NCBI GenBank assembly: GCA_052246295.1
Contig: JBQQCO010000001.1
Length of the DNA stretch: 64,000 nt
Direction: 5' to 3' (one strand)
DNA from: Piscibacillus sp052246295
GTDB lineage: Bacteria; Bacillota; Bacilli; Bacillales; Alkalibacillaceae
This document shows, piece after piece, positions 44,004-52,412 of this stretch. The notes below the pieces were generated by a model. The model ran no database searches and was not told where the DNA came from. It was given only the letters and a program-made list of their open reading frames with translations. Position 1 is the stretch's first letter. The number at the start of each line of letters is the position of its first letter. Position numbers and translations under genes: made by a program.

Positions 44004-44050
44004 AAAACACCTTCAACAACCATGTGCGGTGTGGCGTTGAAGGTGTTTTC
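44002..44050. terminator. Bidirectional terminator, CoA transferase end
   Basis: AAAACACCTTCAAC and GTTGAAGGTGTTTT form a long perfect stem around an imperfect inner part. Confidence 0.85.
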
Positions 44051-44107
44051 TAAAGTTAGAAGGTATACCTTTTAACTTAAACGGGCCGTGCGCTTTTCCT
44101 GTCATGT

Positions 44108-45622
44108 TTACACTTTTACTAACTGCCTCATCGTGCCTTCTTTTTCGTATTGGCCATGCCAAGAGAATGCCTTCTCTAGATCATGTGGTGTATGACCTCC
44201 ACCCTTTTGAAGAGCTGAGTGATAGTAGTCCATCAATTGCTCACGATACATTGGATGGGCACAATTATTTATAATAAGCTCTACACGTTGTCTTGGCGCT
44301 AGTCCACGTAAATCTGCGTATCCTTGTTCAGTGACAAGTACATCAACATCGTGTTCGGTGTGGTCAACGTGAGAAACAAATGGGACAATGCTAGAGATAT
44401 CCCCATCTTTGGCAATTGACTTCGTTACAAATATAGCTAATCGGGCATTTCGAGCAAAATCTCCTGACCCGCCAATACCATTCATCATGTGTGTTCCACG
44501 TACGTGTGTGGAATTAACGTTTCCGTAAATATCCATTTCAAGGGCTGTATTAATTGATATTAATCCCAAGCGTCTAATAATTTCTGGATGATTAGAAATT
44601 TCTTGTGGTCTTAAAATCAAACGATCTTTGTATCGTTTAAAGTTCCCAAAAACTTCGTTCATTTTCGGTTCTGATAACGTAATTGAGCAGCAAGATGCGA
44701 AATCTACTTTTCCAGCATCAATCAAGTCAAATACAGCATCTTGAAGCACTTCTGAATACACTTTTAAGTTTTCAAAATCCGATTCTAACAACCCGTGAAA
44801 GACTGCGTTGGCAACAGAGCCAATACCCGATTGTAACGGTGCCAAACTCTTCGTTAAGCGCCCTTGATCAACCTCACTCTTTAAAAAGTCTATTAAATGA
44901 TTCGCCATCACCTTCGTCTCCTCATCAGGAGGAACGATGTTAGACGGTGAATCCGGTTGATTAGTAAAAATAATCCCTTTAATCTTATTTAAATCTACTG
45001 GTATACCTTTATTCCCAATAGCATCATCAGGTTTTGTCAAAGGAATCGGCTGACGCTCACCTTGTTTTCCAGGAGAGTATAAGTCATGCACTCCTTTTAG
45101 TTCTTCAGATTGTGCTAGATTAATCTCAACAATTATTTCATTTGCATTTTCAGCAAAGATTAATGAATTTCCAACAGAAGTCGTTGGGATAATCATACCA
45201 TCCTCAGTTATACCGATAGATTCGATCACGGCTACATCAATTTGTTCCATCGTATTTGCTCTTAACATTTCAGATGTATGAGATAGATGTTGATCAACGA
45301 AGTGAAATTCACCTTCGTTCATTTTCTTTCTCATCGTTGGATCAGCCTGAAAAGGTAAGCGCTTACGTAAAATACCTGCTTCTGCAAAAATTTTATCAAC
45401 ATCAGAGCCTAAAGAAGCTCCTGTAAATACATCTACTTTAAAAGAAGGTTCGTTCTTGGCACGCTCAACAAGTGCAAATGGAAGGGCTTTCACATCACCT
45501 GCACGAGTAAATCCACTTAAACCTAATGTCATTCCATCTTGAATCCAAGACGCAGCAACATCTGCTGAAACAACACGATCTTTTAAACCATTATGTTCTA
45601 TACGTGAATATGCTTGTTCCAT
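44108..45622 (-). CDS. Acetyl-CoA hydrolase/succinyl-CoA:acetate CoA-transferase
   Basis: A 504-residue class I CoA-transferase of the Ach1/Cat1 group. The N-terminal GLSGFTRAGDVKALP, the central APLQSGIGSVANAV near residue 265, the catalytic Glu probably in KVYSEVLQDA near 290 and GIGGSGDFARNA near 392 fit the family. It moves CoA between succinate and acetate or hydrolyses acetyl-CoA; with the 3-hydroxybutyrate dehydrogenase nearby it would help in acetate/ketone-body use. A LytTR regulator gene lies immediately upstream in the same direction. The ATG is preceded by AGGCGGAG. Confidence 0.92.
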   Translation of the reverse strand: MEQAYSRIEHNGLKDRVVSADVAASWIQDGMTLGLSGFTRAGDVKALPFALVERAKNEPSFKVDVFTGASLGSDVDKIFAEAGILRKRLPFQADPTMRKKMNEGEFHFVDQHLSHTSEMLRANTMEQIDVAVIESIGITEDGMIIPTTSVGNSLIFAENANEIIVEINLAQSEELKGVHDLYSPGKQGERQPIPLTKPDDAIGNKGIPVDLNKIKGIIFTNQPDSPSNIVPPDEETKVMANHLIDFLKSEVDQGRLTKSLAPLQSGIGSVANAVFHGLLESDFENLKVYSEVLQDAVFDLIDAGKVDFASCCSITLSEPKMNEVFGNFKRYKDRLILRPQEISNHPEIIRRLGLISINTALEMDIYGNVNSTHVRGTHMMNGIGGSGDFARNARLAIFVTKSIAKDGDISSIVPFVSHVDHTEHDVDVLVTEQGYADLRGLAPRQRVELIINNCAHPMYREQLMDYYHSALQKGGGHTPHDLEKAFSWHGQYEKEGTMRQLVKV

Positions 45623-45752
45623 GGATACTCCGCCTTTCTTTTTTCTGACTATATTGACATTTTAACTTATGAAACAGCGGAGTGATGGTCATCTGAATAC
45701 AATTCTATTTATTTTGGATGAACCAGCAAATTCAAGTATGAAGCAGCAGAAA

Positions 45753-46421
45753 TTAAAACCCTAATAACTTTCTAAAGTAGCTTGAATGGGTTTGACTCAC
45801 CGGAACATCCGATCCATCCGTCATCTTTAAGACAAATGTTGAGTGTGTATCAGGGTGAATTTCCTTGATGTGATTAATGTTAATAATGAAAGATCGATGA
45901 CAGCGGATAAATCGATCTCTTGGTAAAAAGTAATCAAATTCATTTAACGTGTATTTATGCGTACCAGTCGTATGATCACTGATGACGTAAGTATTTCTAT
46001 TCTTAGCCTCTATGTAATTAATCTCAGATAAAGGCGTGGGGATCCACTTATCCTCGTGTTTGATGGTCACCACTGACATAGCATTTGTTAAAGTAGGAAA
46101 AATTGCCGTCACACAACCAGCGACTTCTCCATTGACTTCGTAAGGAACGGCCATCCCATAATAAGGCACACCAAAAACGTCCCGGTCAATGTACTCTGAG
46201 ACTTTCTGTTTTGTGTTTAATGCTTTATATGCGATCGTTCCTGAAACAACTGGATCTCCAGGTTTGATTTTTAAGTTAATTCGTTTACTTGGTCTGTAAT
46301 AAACGTAATTCTTCTTGTTAGATAATGCGATTGATGTTTCATCCGAGAACAATTCACTTATTAGATCTATAAGCGTTTCAGCACTCATGTCCAGCTTCAT
46401 ACGATTCACCAAATCCTTCAT
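45753..46421 (-). CDS. LytTR-domain transcriptional regulator with GAF/PAS-like sensor
   Basis: A 222-residue regulator. The N-terminal 110 residues look like a GAF/PAS-type sensor (VSGTIAYKALNTKQKVSEYI, YYGMAVPYEVNGEVAGCVTA); the C-terminal 100 residues are a LytTR DNA-binding domain (LSEINYIEAKNRNTYVISDH, FIRCHRSFIININHIKEI). There is no phospho-acceptor domain, so it probably senses a ligand directly. It starts 6 nt after the TauE-like gene ends and is followed by the CoA transferase, its likely target. Confidence 0.88.
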   Translation of the reverse strand: MKDLVNRMKLDMSAETLIDLISELFSDETSIALSNKKNYVYYRPSKRINLKIKPGDPVVSGTIAYKALNTKQKVSEYIDRDVFGVPYYGMAVPYEVNGEVAGCVTAIFPTLTNAMSVVTIKHEDKWIPTPLSEINYIEAKNRNTYVISDHTTGTHKYTLNEFDYFLPRDRFIRCHRSFIININHIKEIHPDTHSTFVLKMTDGSDVPVSQTHSSYFRKLLGF

Positions 46422-46427
46422 TGAAGT

Positions 46428-47144
46428 TTACATCATACTATCTATTAATAAATAAACACCTGCAAATATTAATATCAGATAAGTAAAAACTCTGAACGTA
46501 TTTTGACTAATTAGCGTAAACAACTTCTGTCCAAATAATAGCCCAATCAGTACAAGCGGTATAGCTAAAGCACTTGAAATCCATACCGTTTGACTTGTCC
46601 CTGCAAACACAATTTGAGTTATTAAACTTACAAAATAGATATACAAATAAAAGGCTAATGTCGTTCCTCTAAGCTTAGCCTTTTGTGTATCAGTACCCGA
46701 AAAATAAAGTAATAACGGTGGCCCTGGCATCCCAATACTAGTTGTCATCGATCCTGAAAACCACCCTACTATTATGTCCCTTCTTTTAGAATTCCTTATC
46801 CGATATTGCATTATTAATAAAACCGTTAAAATAAGAATCACAAGACTGATCAACAGCTTCAAGTTTTGAATGTTAAACAATAAAAAGATTATAATACCAA
46901 CTGGTAACCCGACCGAACTACCAATAATAAACCTTTTCATAACCCCTAGATCAATGTCTTTTTTAATGCTCGATAACAATGTAATAGAAATTATTAAAGA
47001 TAACACTAAATTGATTTGAATAGCATCAGCTGGTTCAAATAGTAATAACAAAAACGGTGTAGCTAATATAGAAAATCCAAAACCTGTGCTTGTTTGAAGC
47101 ACAGATGCAACTACAATAATGGTGATAAACAAAATGATGTCCAT
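46428..47144 (-). CDS. TauE/SafE family sulfite/organic anion exporter
   Basis: A 238-residue TSUP protein with about eight membrane helices; LQTSTGFGFSILATPFLLLL near residue 18 and SGSMTTSIGMPGPPLLLYFS near 130 are the two family repeats. TSUP proteins move sulfite, sulfoacetate or other small organic anions. The neighbouring LytTR regulator and CoA transferase suggest an organic acid rather than a sulfur compound; this is inference. Confidence 0.88.
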   Translation of the reverse strand: MDIILFITIIVVASVLQTSTGFGFSILATPFLLLLFEPADAIQINLVLSLIISITLLSSIKKDIDLGVMKRFIIGSSVGLPVGIIIFLLFNIQNLKLLISLVILILTVLLIMQYRIRNSKRRDIIVGWFSGSMTTSIGMPGPPLLLYFSGTDTQKAKLRGTTLAFYLYIYFVSLITQIVFAGTSQTVWISSALAIPLVLIGLLFGQKLFTLISQNTFRVFTYLILIFAGVYLLIDSMM

Positions 47145-47227
47145 ACATAACCTACTTCCAAAACCTTAATTCTTCAATAATATTAACATAAGGCTAGCTT
47201 CGCAGACATGACCTAAACTACAACGTG

Positions 47228-47335
47228 TTAAATATAAGAGTTCTTCTTCTTTAATAAATTTTGAATCCCTTGCGCTATTACGTTAAATGTAAAGATTGTA
47301 AATGTCATCGCAAATGCGGTCCAAAATGGAATCCA
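47228..47335 (-). pseudogene. DppC/OppC-like ABC permease, last about 35 residues only
   Basis: The minus strand reads IWIPFWTAFAMTFTIFTFNV followed by IAQGIQNLLKKK and a stop; this matches the final helix and tail (FNxxGDGLRDxL-type) of oligopeptide permeases. Everything upstream is missing; the adjoining DNA encodes, on the other strand, the end of a different gene. Confidence 0.65.
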
Positions 47336-47531
47336 AATTGGAAAGTAATCTGTACGTATCAGCACCAAATGACAGTGAGCTAGTTCAAAATATTGAAGAT
47401 TATTTTGAACGCATTTGGCAGAACCAGGATGCTCAGTATACAGTCGATTACGATGAATATTCAGGGGCATTGACTACTGCTAAGCGTGCATTATACTACG
47501 TACAAAAAATTACACTATTTACAACTTACTA
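47335..47531 (+). pseudogene. Phospholipase D-like protein, C-terminal fragment
   Basis: About 63 residues (SNLYVSAPNDSELVQNIEDY, FERIWQNQDAQYTVDYDEYS) look like the C-terminus of a PLD-family or cardiolipin synthase-like enzyme (ELxxxFERxW pattern). No HKD motif or start remains. Identification is moderate. Confidence 0.5.
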
Positions 47532-47578
47532 ACTATCACAAATAGGGACTGTTGCCTCATTCAGTCCCTGTTTTAATT

Positions 47579-48355
47579 TTACTGTGCCGTATAACCACCG
47601 TCTATAACAGTTGCTTGACCTGTGATACCTTTAGCTTGATCACTTGCGAGAAACATAATATAATCAGCTATTTCTTGCACATCAAGTAGACGTTTTTGTG
47701 GAATCAATGGATAAATTACTTCTTCTAAAACAGATTCTAACGACACGTGACGTGATTTGGCCAAATCCTCAAGCTGGTTTCTGACCAATGGCGTATCAAC
47801 GTAACCTGGACATATAGCATTAACTGTCACACCATGGTCAGCACCTTCTAAGGCCGCTACTTTAGTTAAGCCGATAACACCATGTTTTGCACTATTATAA
47901 GCTGCCTTACCCGCAAACCCTACTAACCCATTAATGGATGCCATATTAATAATTCGCCCACTCCCCTGTTCTTTCATAATAGGAAAAGCATGCTTTGTCG
48001 CAATAAATGGTGCCACTAGCATAATTTTCGTCATAAGTTCGAACTTCTTAGTTGGAAACTCCTCAATTGGTGATATATGCTGAAGCCCGGCATTATTAAT
48101 TAATACATCTAGACGACCATATTTTTCAACAGTTAATTTAATGGCTTCCTTTATATCACCTTCCTCAGTCACTTCACAGCGAACCGTCATTCCCTCAACC
48201 TGATGTGACACCAACCACTTGTCTACATTTTTCAAATTTCCCTCGTTTATATCTGTAAATACAACCTTGTTCCCCTTTTTCGCAAACTCTTCTCCGACCT
48301 TTTTACCAATTCCACTCGCTGCACCCGTAATTAAGACAATTTTATTTTCAATCAC
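47579..48355 (-). CDS. 3-hydroxybutyrate dehydrogenase (SDR)
   Basis: A 258-residue SDR. TGAASGIGKK near residue 10, NNAGLQHISPIEEFP near 88 (the LQHVSPIEEF form is specific to 3-hydroxybutyrate dehydrogenases), ASINGLVGFAGKAAYNSAKH with the catalytic Tyr and Lys near 153-157, and GYVDTPLVRNQ near 187. It oxidises 3-hydroxybutyrate to acetoacetate with NAD. It probably belongs to the same metabolic block as the CoA transferase and TauE-like exporter. The ATG follows GGGGAGGAAGA. Confidence 0.92.
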   Translation of the reverse strand: MIENKIVLITGAASGIGKKVGEEFAKKGNKVVFTDINEGNLKNVDKWLVSHQVEGMTVRCEVTEEGDIKEAIKLTVEKYGRLDVLINNAGLQHISPIEEFPTKKFELMTKIMLVAPFIATKHAFPIMKEQGSGRIINMASINGLVGFAGKAAYNSAKHGVIGLTKVAALEGADHGVTVNAICPGYVDTPLVRNQLEDLAKSRHVSLESVLEEVIYPLIPQKRLLDVQEIADYIMFLASDQAKGITGQATVIDGGYTAQ

Positions 48356-48523
48356 ACTTCTTCCTCCCCACTATCTGTTAAATCTATCATACACCGATGA
48401 TGCTTAAACGTCCTAATTTGACACTACTCAACAAAACTAGTACGAGACATCATACTTTATTTGACAGGATTTTCATTTCGAAGTGGATATAATAGTCAAA
48501 ACGGTGAAATAGGAGTAAAGATT

Positions 48524-49351
48524 ATGGAGAAAACTGTAAATATTTATCCCGTTAGCAATTTGGACAAACGAGATCACGAACGTCTATACTTCTATCATTT
48601 TATCGGAGGAAACTCTAGTGAAACAGATAGTTTAGTCGAGCAACTTCGTGATCTCAGAGAACAGAATAATTTACTAATCGGTGTTTTCCGCTTCCCCTTC
48701 CGCTTTGAAGGTAAAAAGCGTTGGCAAACCGCTACAAAACAGTATTTTTTAATGAAGGAATGGTGCAATGCGGTCATTTATTTTCAGAGTGACGATCTAA
48801 TGGAGCTCATCGACCAAGACACAACTATTCGTGATGCTCAAAATACGTTTAAATCAATTGAAGATGACAGTATTCAATCTATTAAGAAACTCATTAATGA
48901 AACAGGTGAAATGAATATTGACTACCATGACCTTGAGAATTTCACCTCAAACTTTAAAGGACCTCTATTCTCTCATACAGTTGAAGGTGAATCATTCGAT
49001 ACACCTTTAAAATACTTAATTGAAAAGCCTTACTTACCACATGATTTTACTGATGGGGAACAGTTAATGATTAATATTGGCTATACCCAAGATGTTAATA
49101 TGGAGTCCTTCCGTCAAATTAATCTAAGACTGCACGATTTGTTTTCTAAAGCTGACCTCTTTAAAATTGGTTCTTACTTTATTAACGAACCTGGCGAAAG
49201 GTTCAAGATTACTTTAATTGTGAACGGGCTTAAAGATCCTGTTAACGTTCCTACAGACCATAAACAAGATTCAAAGTATCATGACCTCTTAACCAAATGG
49301 AAAAGAGGTATTGAGAAAGGCAAGAGACGTTTTAATTTTATAAAGAATTAA
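48524..49351 (+). CDS. FtsZ-like protein lacking the GTP-binding half
   Basis: A 275-residue protein collinear with FtsZ from about strand S4 onward. LLIGVFRFPFRFEGKKRWQT (residues about 50-69) equals the FtsZ LTVGVVTRPFTFEGRKR segment; SDDLMELIDQDT near 91 equals NDRILEIVDKNT; GEMNIDYHDLENFTSN near 128 keeps the T7 loop NxDxxD; the C-terminal part (DGEQLMINIGYTQDVNMESF, FKITLIVNGL) equals the activation domain. The T1-T3 nucleotide loops are absent and T4 GGGTGTG is replaced by IGGNSSET. The ATG has an AGGAG site and consensus TTGACA and TATAAT hexamers (21 bp apart) lie upstream, so it looks like a real short gene. The function is unknown; a regulator of FtsZ filaments is an inference. Confidence 0.75.
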   Translation: MEKTVNIYPVSNLDKRDHERLYFYHFIGGNSSETDSLVEQLRDLREQNNLLIGVFRFPFRFEGKKRWQTATKQYFLMKEWCNAVIYFQSDDLMELIDQDTTIRDAQNTFKSIEDDSIQSIKKLINETGEMNIDYHDLENFTSNFKGPLFSHTVEGESFDTPLKYLIEKPYLPHDFTDGEQLMINIGYTQDVNMESFRQINLRLHDLFSKADLFKIGSYFINEPGERFKITLIVNGLKDPVNVPTDHKQDSKYHDLLTKWKRGIEKGKRRFNFIKN

Positions 49352-49458
49352 ATCATGTTGAAGCTTTTTCACTTGGACGAAAAAGTTCTATCTTTATTTG
49401 CATCAAAATAATAAGCATTCCAGACTTCTTGGTAGTTGGCATCCCCTGCAACATAGAT

Positions 49459-49575
49459 ATCGACCCTATTGTTCAATTTATTGACCCCCTTTCTAAAAAT
49501 ATCGACCACGAATTTTGTCGACGCGGTAAAAAAGTCCATTTTATCGACCCTTGAAGTCGTTTTATCGACCTTTAC
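49459..49575. repeat. 21-bp tandem array E (ATCGACC units)
   Basis: Units of exactly 21 bp start at 49459, 49480, 49501, 49522 (degenerate), 49543 and 49564; most begin ATYGACC. It lies between convergent genes, next to a terminator. Confidence 0.85.
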
Positions 49576-49581
49576 TAAATG

Positions 49582-49606
49582 AAAACACCCGCCTCGGCGG
49601 GTGTTT
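49582..49606. terminator. Terminator of the threonine aldolase gene
   Basis: AACACCCGCC and GGCGGGTGTT form a perfect stem with a TTTTC tail on the minus strand. Confidence 0.85.
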
Positions 49607-49651
49607 GACATCAAATTTAAACAACACGAAGGCTCATTTCAAGTGCAGGTT

Positions 49652-50674
49652 CTATTCAAACAGGTCATTAACCTTCGTAATGACCGTTTCAATATCTTCT
49701 TTTGTTACATCAAAATTGGTTACTAATCGAACCGAATGGGTGCCATAAGACCCAGTTCGTACCCCGACCTCTTCTAATTTTTCTATGAATTGTTCGCTTG
49801 TCAGTCCTAATCCTTCTACATTTACCAACACCATGTTCGTCTCGACGTCGCTTTCAATTTCGATTCCTTGAATGTTTCCAAGACCTTCTGACAAACGTTT
49901 GGCATTGCCATGATCTTCTTGGAGTCGCTCTACCATCTGAGTTAGTGCTACAATCCCTGGAGCTGCAATAATACCTGATTGCCGTAACCCACCACCAAGG
50001 CGTTTTCTCCACTTTCTAGCCTTTTTAATAAACTCCTTAGGTCCAGCCAAAATTGAACCCACAGGAGCTCCTAAGCCTTTCGACAAGCAAAACTGCACAG
50101 TATCCACTTGTTCAGCAATTTTATGTACAGGCTCTCCCATTGCAACAGCTGCATTAAAAATCCTAGCACCATCTAAATGAACAGGTATATTGTATTGATC
50201 AGCCACGTTCTTAATAGCTTTCATATTATCTAATGGCACCACTGTTCCGCCTGCTTTATTGTGCGTATTCTCAAGGCAAATAAGACCTGTTTCAGGAAAA
50301 TGGATATCATCTGGACGAATCGCCGCTTCAACACGTTTAGGATCCATAGCCCCACGATGACCTTCAATTGTTTTAGGCTGAATCCCAGCTAATGCTGACA
50401 TCGCTGCTCCTTCATAAACAAAGATGTGAGCATTCGACTCCATAATTACTTCATCTGCTGGCTTACAGTGGGTTAAAACAGCTATTTGATTCCCCTGTGT
50501 ACCACTTGTAACAAACAATGCTGCTTCTTTCCCTAACTTTTCTGCAGCTAGCTCTTCTAATTTATTGACTGTTGGATCCTCTTCATAAACGTCATCCCCG
50601 ACCTCTGCATGATAAGCCGCTTCTCTCATATCCTGCGTTGGCTTTGTAACCGTATCACTTCTTAAATCAATCAT
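49652..50674 (-). CDS. Low-specificity L-threonine aldolase
   Basis: A 340-residue PLP enzyme that cleaves L-threonine/allo-threonine into glycine and acetaldehyde. IDLRSDTVTKPT at the start, FVTSGTQGNQIAVLTH near residue 58, HLDGARIFNAAVAM near 168 and the PLP Lys in VQFCLSKGLGAPVGS near 199. The acetaldehyde product could be handled by the aldehyde dehydrogenase at 587. The ATG follows TAGGAGGAAC. Confidence 0.94.
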   Translation of the reverse strand: MIDLRSDTVTKPTQDMREAAYHAEVGDDVYEEDPTVNKLEELAAEKLGKEAALFVTSGTQGNQIAVLTHCKPADEVIMESNAHIFVYEGAAMSALAGIQPKTIEGHRGAMDPKRVEAAIRPDDIHFPETGLICLENTHNKAGGTVVPLDNMKAIKNVADQYNIPVHLDGARIFNAAVAMGEPVHKIAEQVDTVQFCLSKGLGAPVGSILAGPKEFIKKARKWRKRLGGGLRQSGIIAAPGIVALTQMVERLQEDHGNAKRLSEGLGNIQGIEIESDVETNMVLVNVEGLGLTSEQFIEKLEEVGVRTGSYGTHSVRLVTNFDVTKEDIETVITKVNDLFE

Positions 50675-50795
50675 GTTAGTTCCTCCTACCTTTTTGATTC
50701 ATTTTAATACAGTTGAATTTTTATTCAAACAAAAAATATTTATTTGTATTAAAAACACTTACAATGGAAAAATAAACCTAAGGAGTGATACAAAA

Positions 50796-51803
50796 ATGAG
50801 CGAACAAACTGGCCACAACCATTTCTCAAATTTAACGGCAAATGAAGTCTCTAATCTATGGTCTTCTTACTTAAAGAATTCAATGGAGCAAAGACTATTT
50901 GAATACTTTTATGAATCTTGTGAGGATGAACAAATTAAAGCAATGGCCAAAAAGATTTTGGACCATGCTAAGTTAAGTCTTGAAGAACTTGCTGTTATTT
51001 TTAATAAAGATAACTTGACCACGCCTCACGCCTTTACAGAACAAGATGTAACGCCAGATGCTCATAAAGTGTTCTCAGATACCTTTATTTTATACTTTTG
51101 CCATGATATTACCATGCTGTCTCTGAGCACTTACCCAAGTGCGCTATCAGATTGTTCAAGACCAGATGTTAGGGATTTCTTTCAGAAAAGAATTGAGATG
51201 TCTATGAGTATGCAAAATGATGTTATTAATTTGATGCTAGAGAAGGGTGTCTACTTAAAGCCAGCACAACTAGAGATGGAAAATGAAGTAGACTTCGTTC
51301 AAAGCAAGAAATACTTGAGTGGTTTTTTTACTGGTTCAAGACCTGTAAATGCTCTTGAAATAGCAAACCTGACACGTATTTTACATAGAGCCCAGTTCTC
51401 GAAAATGGTATTTGTCACGCTTCACAAGCTTGCAAATAAAGTTGAACTAAAAGAGCACTTCTCTCAAGGTCGAAACGGTATTGAATCCGTCTTGGAGTCG
51501 TTATCAGAGGTTCTAGAAAAAGAAAACATTCCATTATCGGCATCAAGTGATTTTAAGATCTCGCCAGTTGAAATGTCTCCTTTCTCTGACAAGTTGATGT
51601 TGTTCTTTGTGAACACTTGTCTTGGAATGTTTTGTTTTCAAATGGTAGCTCAAGCTCTGAATTCAACTCTTAGGTCAGATATCGTTATGAAATTAACTAA
51701 AATATCGACGAAAATGAGAAAATATTATTCTGAAGGCCTTGTCATCGCGATTAAAGAAGGATGGTTTGAACAACCACCGAATCCTGTTGACCATAAAGTG
51801 TGA
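50796..51803 (+). CDS. DUF3231 family protein (second copy)
   Basis: A 335-residue two-repeat helical protein, paralogue of the one at 38715: both share LWxxYxxxxMxxRxxEYF at the start, AFTEQDVTPDAHKVF near residue 85 and YLSGFFTGSRPVNALEIANL at the junction of the halves. The ends NGW.EQPP match GWMEEPPQ of the paralogue. Function unknown. The ATG at 50796 follows AAGGAGTGATAC; a longer frame upstream is AT-rich and rejected. Confidence 0.85.
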   Translation: MSEQTGHNHFSNLTANEVSNLWSSYLKNSMEQRLFEYFYESCEDEQIKAMAKKILDHAKLSLEELAVIFNKDNLTTPHAFTEQDVTPDAHKVFSDTFILYFCHDITMLSLSTYPSALSDCSRPDVRDFFQKRIEMSMSMQNDVINLMLEKGVYLKPAQLEMENEVDFVQSKKYLSGFFTGSRPVNALEIANLTRILHRAQFSKMVFVTLHKLANKVELKEHFSQGRNGIESVLESLSEVLEKENIPLSASSDFKISPVEMSPFSDKLMLFFVNTCLGMFCFQMVAQALNSTLRSDIVMKLTKISTKMRKYYSEGLVIAIKEGWFEQPPNPVDHKV

Positions 51804-51853
51804 CACGCCGAGCGCATATTAACATAAAATAAACAAAAAGCATTGGGCGTGTT

Positions 51854-52318
51854 ATGATGAGTGAATTTAATCCGAGCAAGTTATCCGTAGAGTATCGAGA
51901 TCAGGTTACTGATATTAGCCCAATTGTTGCACGTCGCCATACGTTGACTCATTCAGATGAGACTGGTGACTTATTTCTAACAGCTGGGCTTCAATTTGCT
52001 TATGACTTAATTAATGACATGCGGGATGAAGTGATTGGTGAATGGATTCAAATTGGTGATGATTTAGTTTATCACGCACATGTATTTGTAGGGGGTTTAT
52101 TCGATGAGTCAACAGCAGCTATTCGTAATGAAATATTCCGAAGAGAGCTTCCTCTAGCACTAACTGCTATACGCTATGGAGAAGAACCATTTTTTCAAGC
52201 TCACCCAGACCTGGATCAAGTACCAATCATCATTCACTTCAATTCTAGTTATCCCCAATTTCATGTGGTTGAAAGCTGGGGGACTTTTTCTGATTATAAG
52301 TATGCAGGCGCTTGTTAA
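51854..52318 (+). CDS. Staygreen family protein
   Basis: A 154-residue protein of the staygreen (SGR) superfamily: FNPSKLSVEYRDQVTDISPI at residues 5-24, RRHTLTHSDETGDLFLTAGL at about 28-47, EWIQIGDDLVYHAHVFVGG near 63 and a FHVVESWGTFSDY end. Plant members remove magnesium from chlorophyll; many non-photosynthetic bacteria carry homologues with unknown natural substrates. The start is probably the ATG at 51854 or the next codon; a GGGCGTG precedes it. Confidence 0.85.
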   Translation: MMSEFNPSKLSVEYRDQVTDISPIVARRHTLTHSDETGDLFLTAGLQFAYDLINDMRDEVIGEWIQIGDDLVYHAHVFVGGLFDESTAAIRNEIFRRELPLALTAIRYGEEPFFQAHPDLDQVPIIIHFNSSYPQFHVVESWGTFSDYKYAGAC

Positions 52319-52412
52319 TCTACCAAACGTTTTTTAATAGGATACTGAGTTTAATTCGCATACATGACTAAGACAAGAATAAACTTTAGTAACAATAATT
52401 TAGGGGTATTCT

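Noticed and set aside
49369..49614. Minus-strand 81-residue frame over array E
   Set aside because: It comes from the stop-free repeat and crosses a terminator; no start signal.
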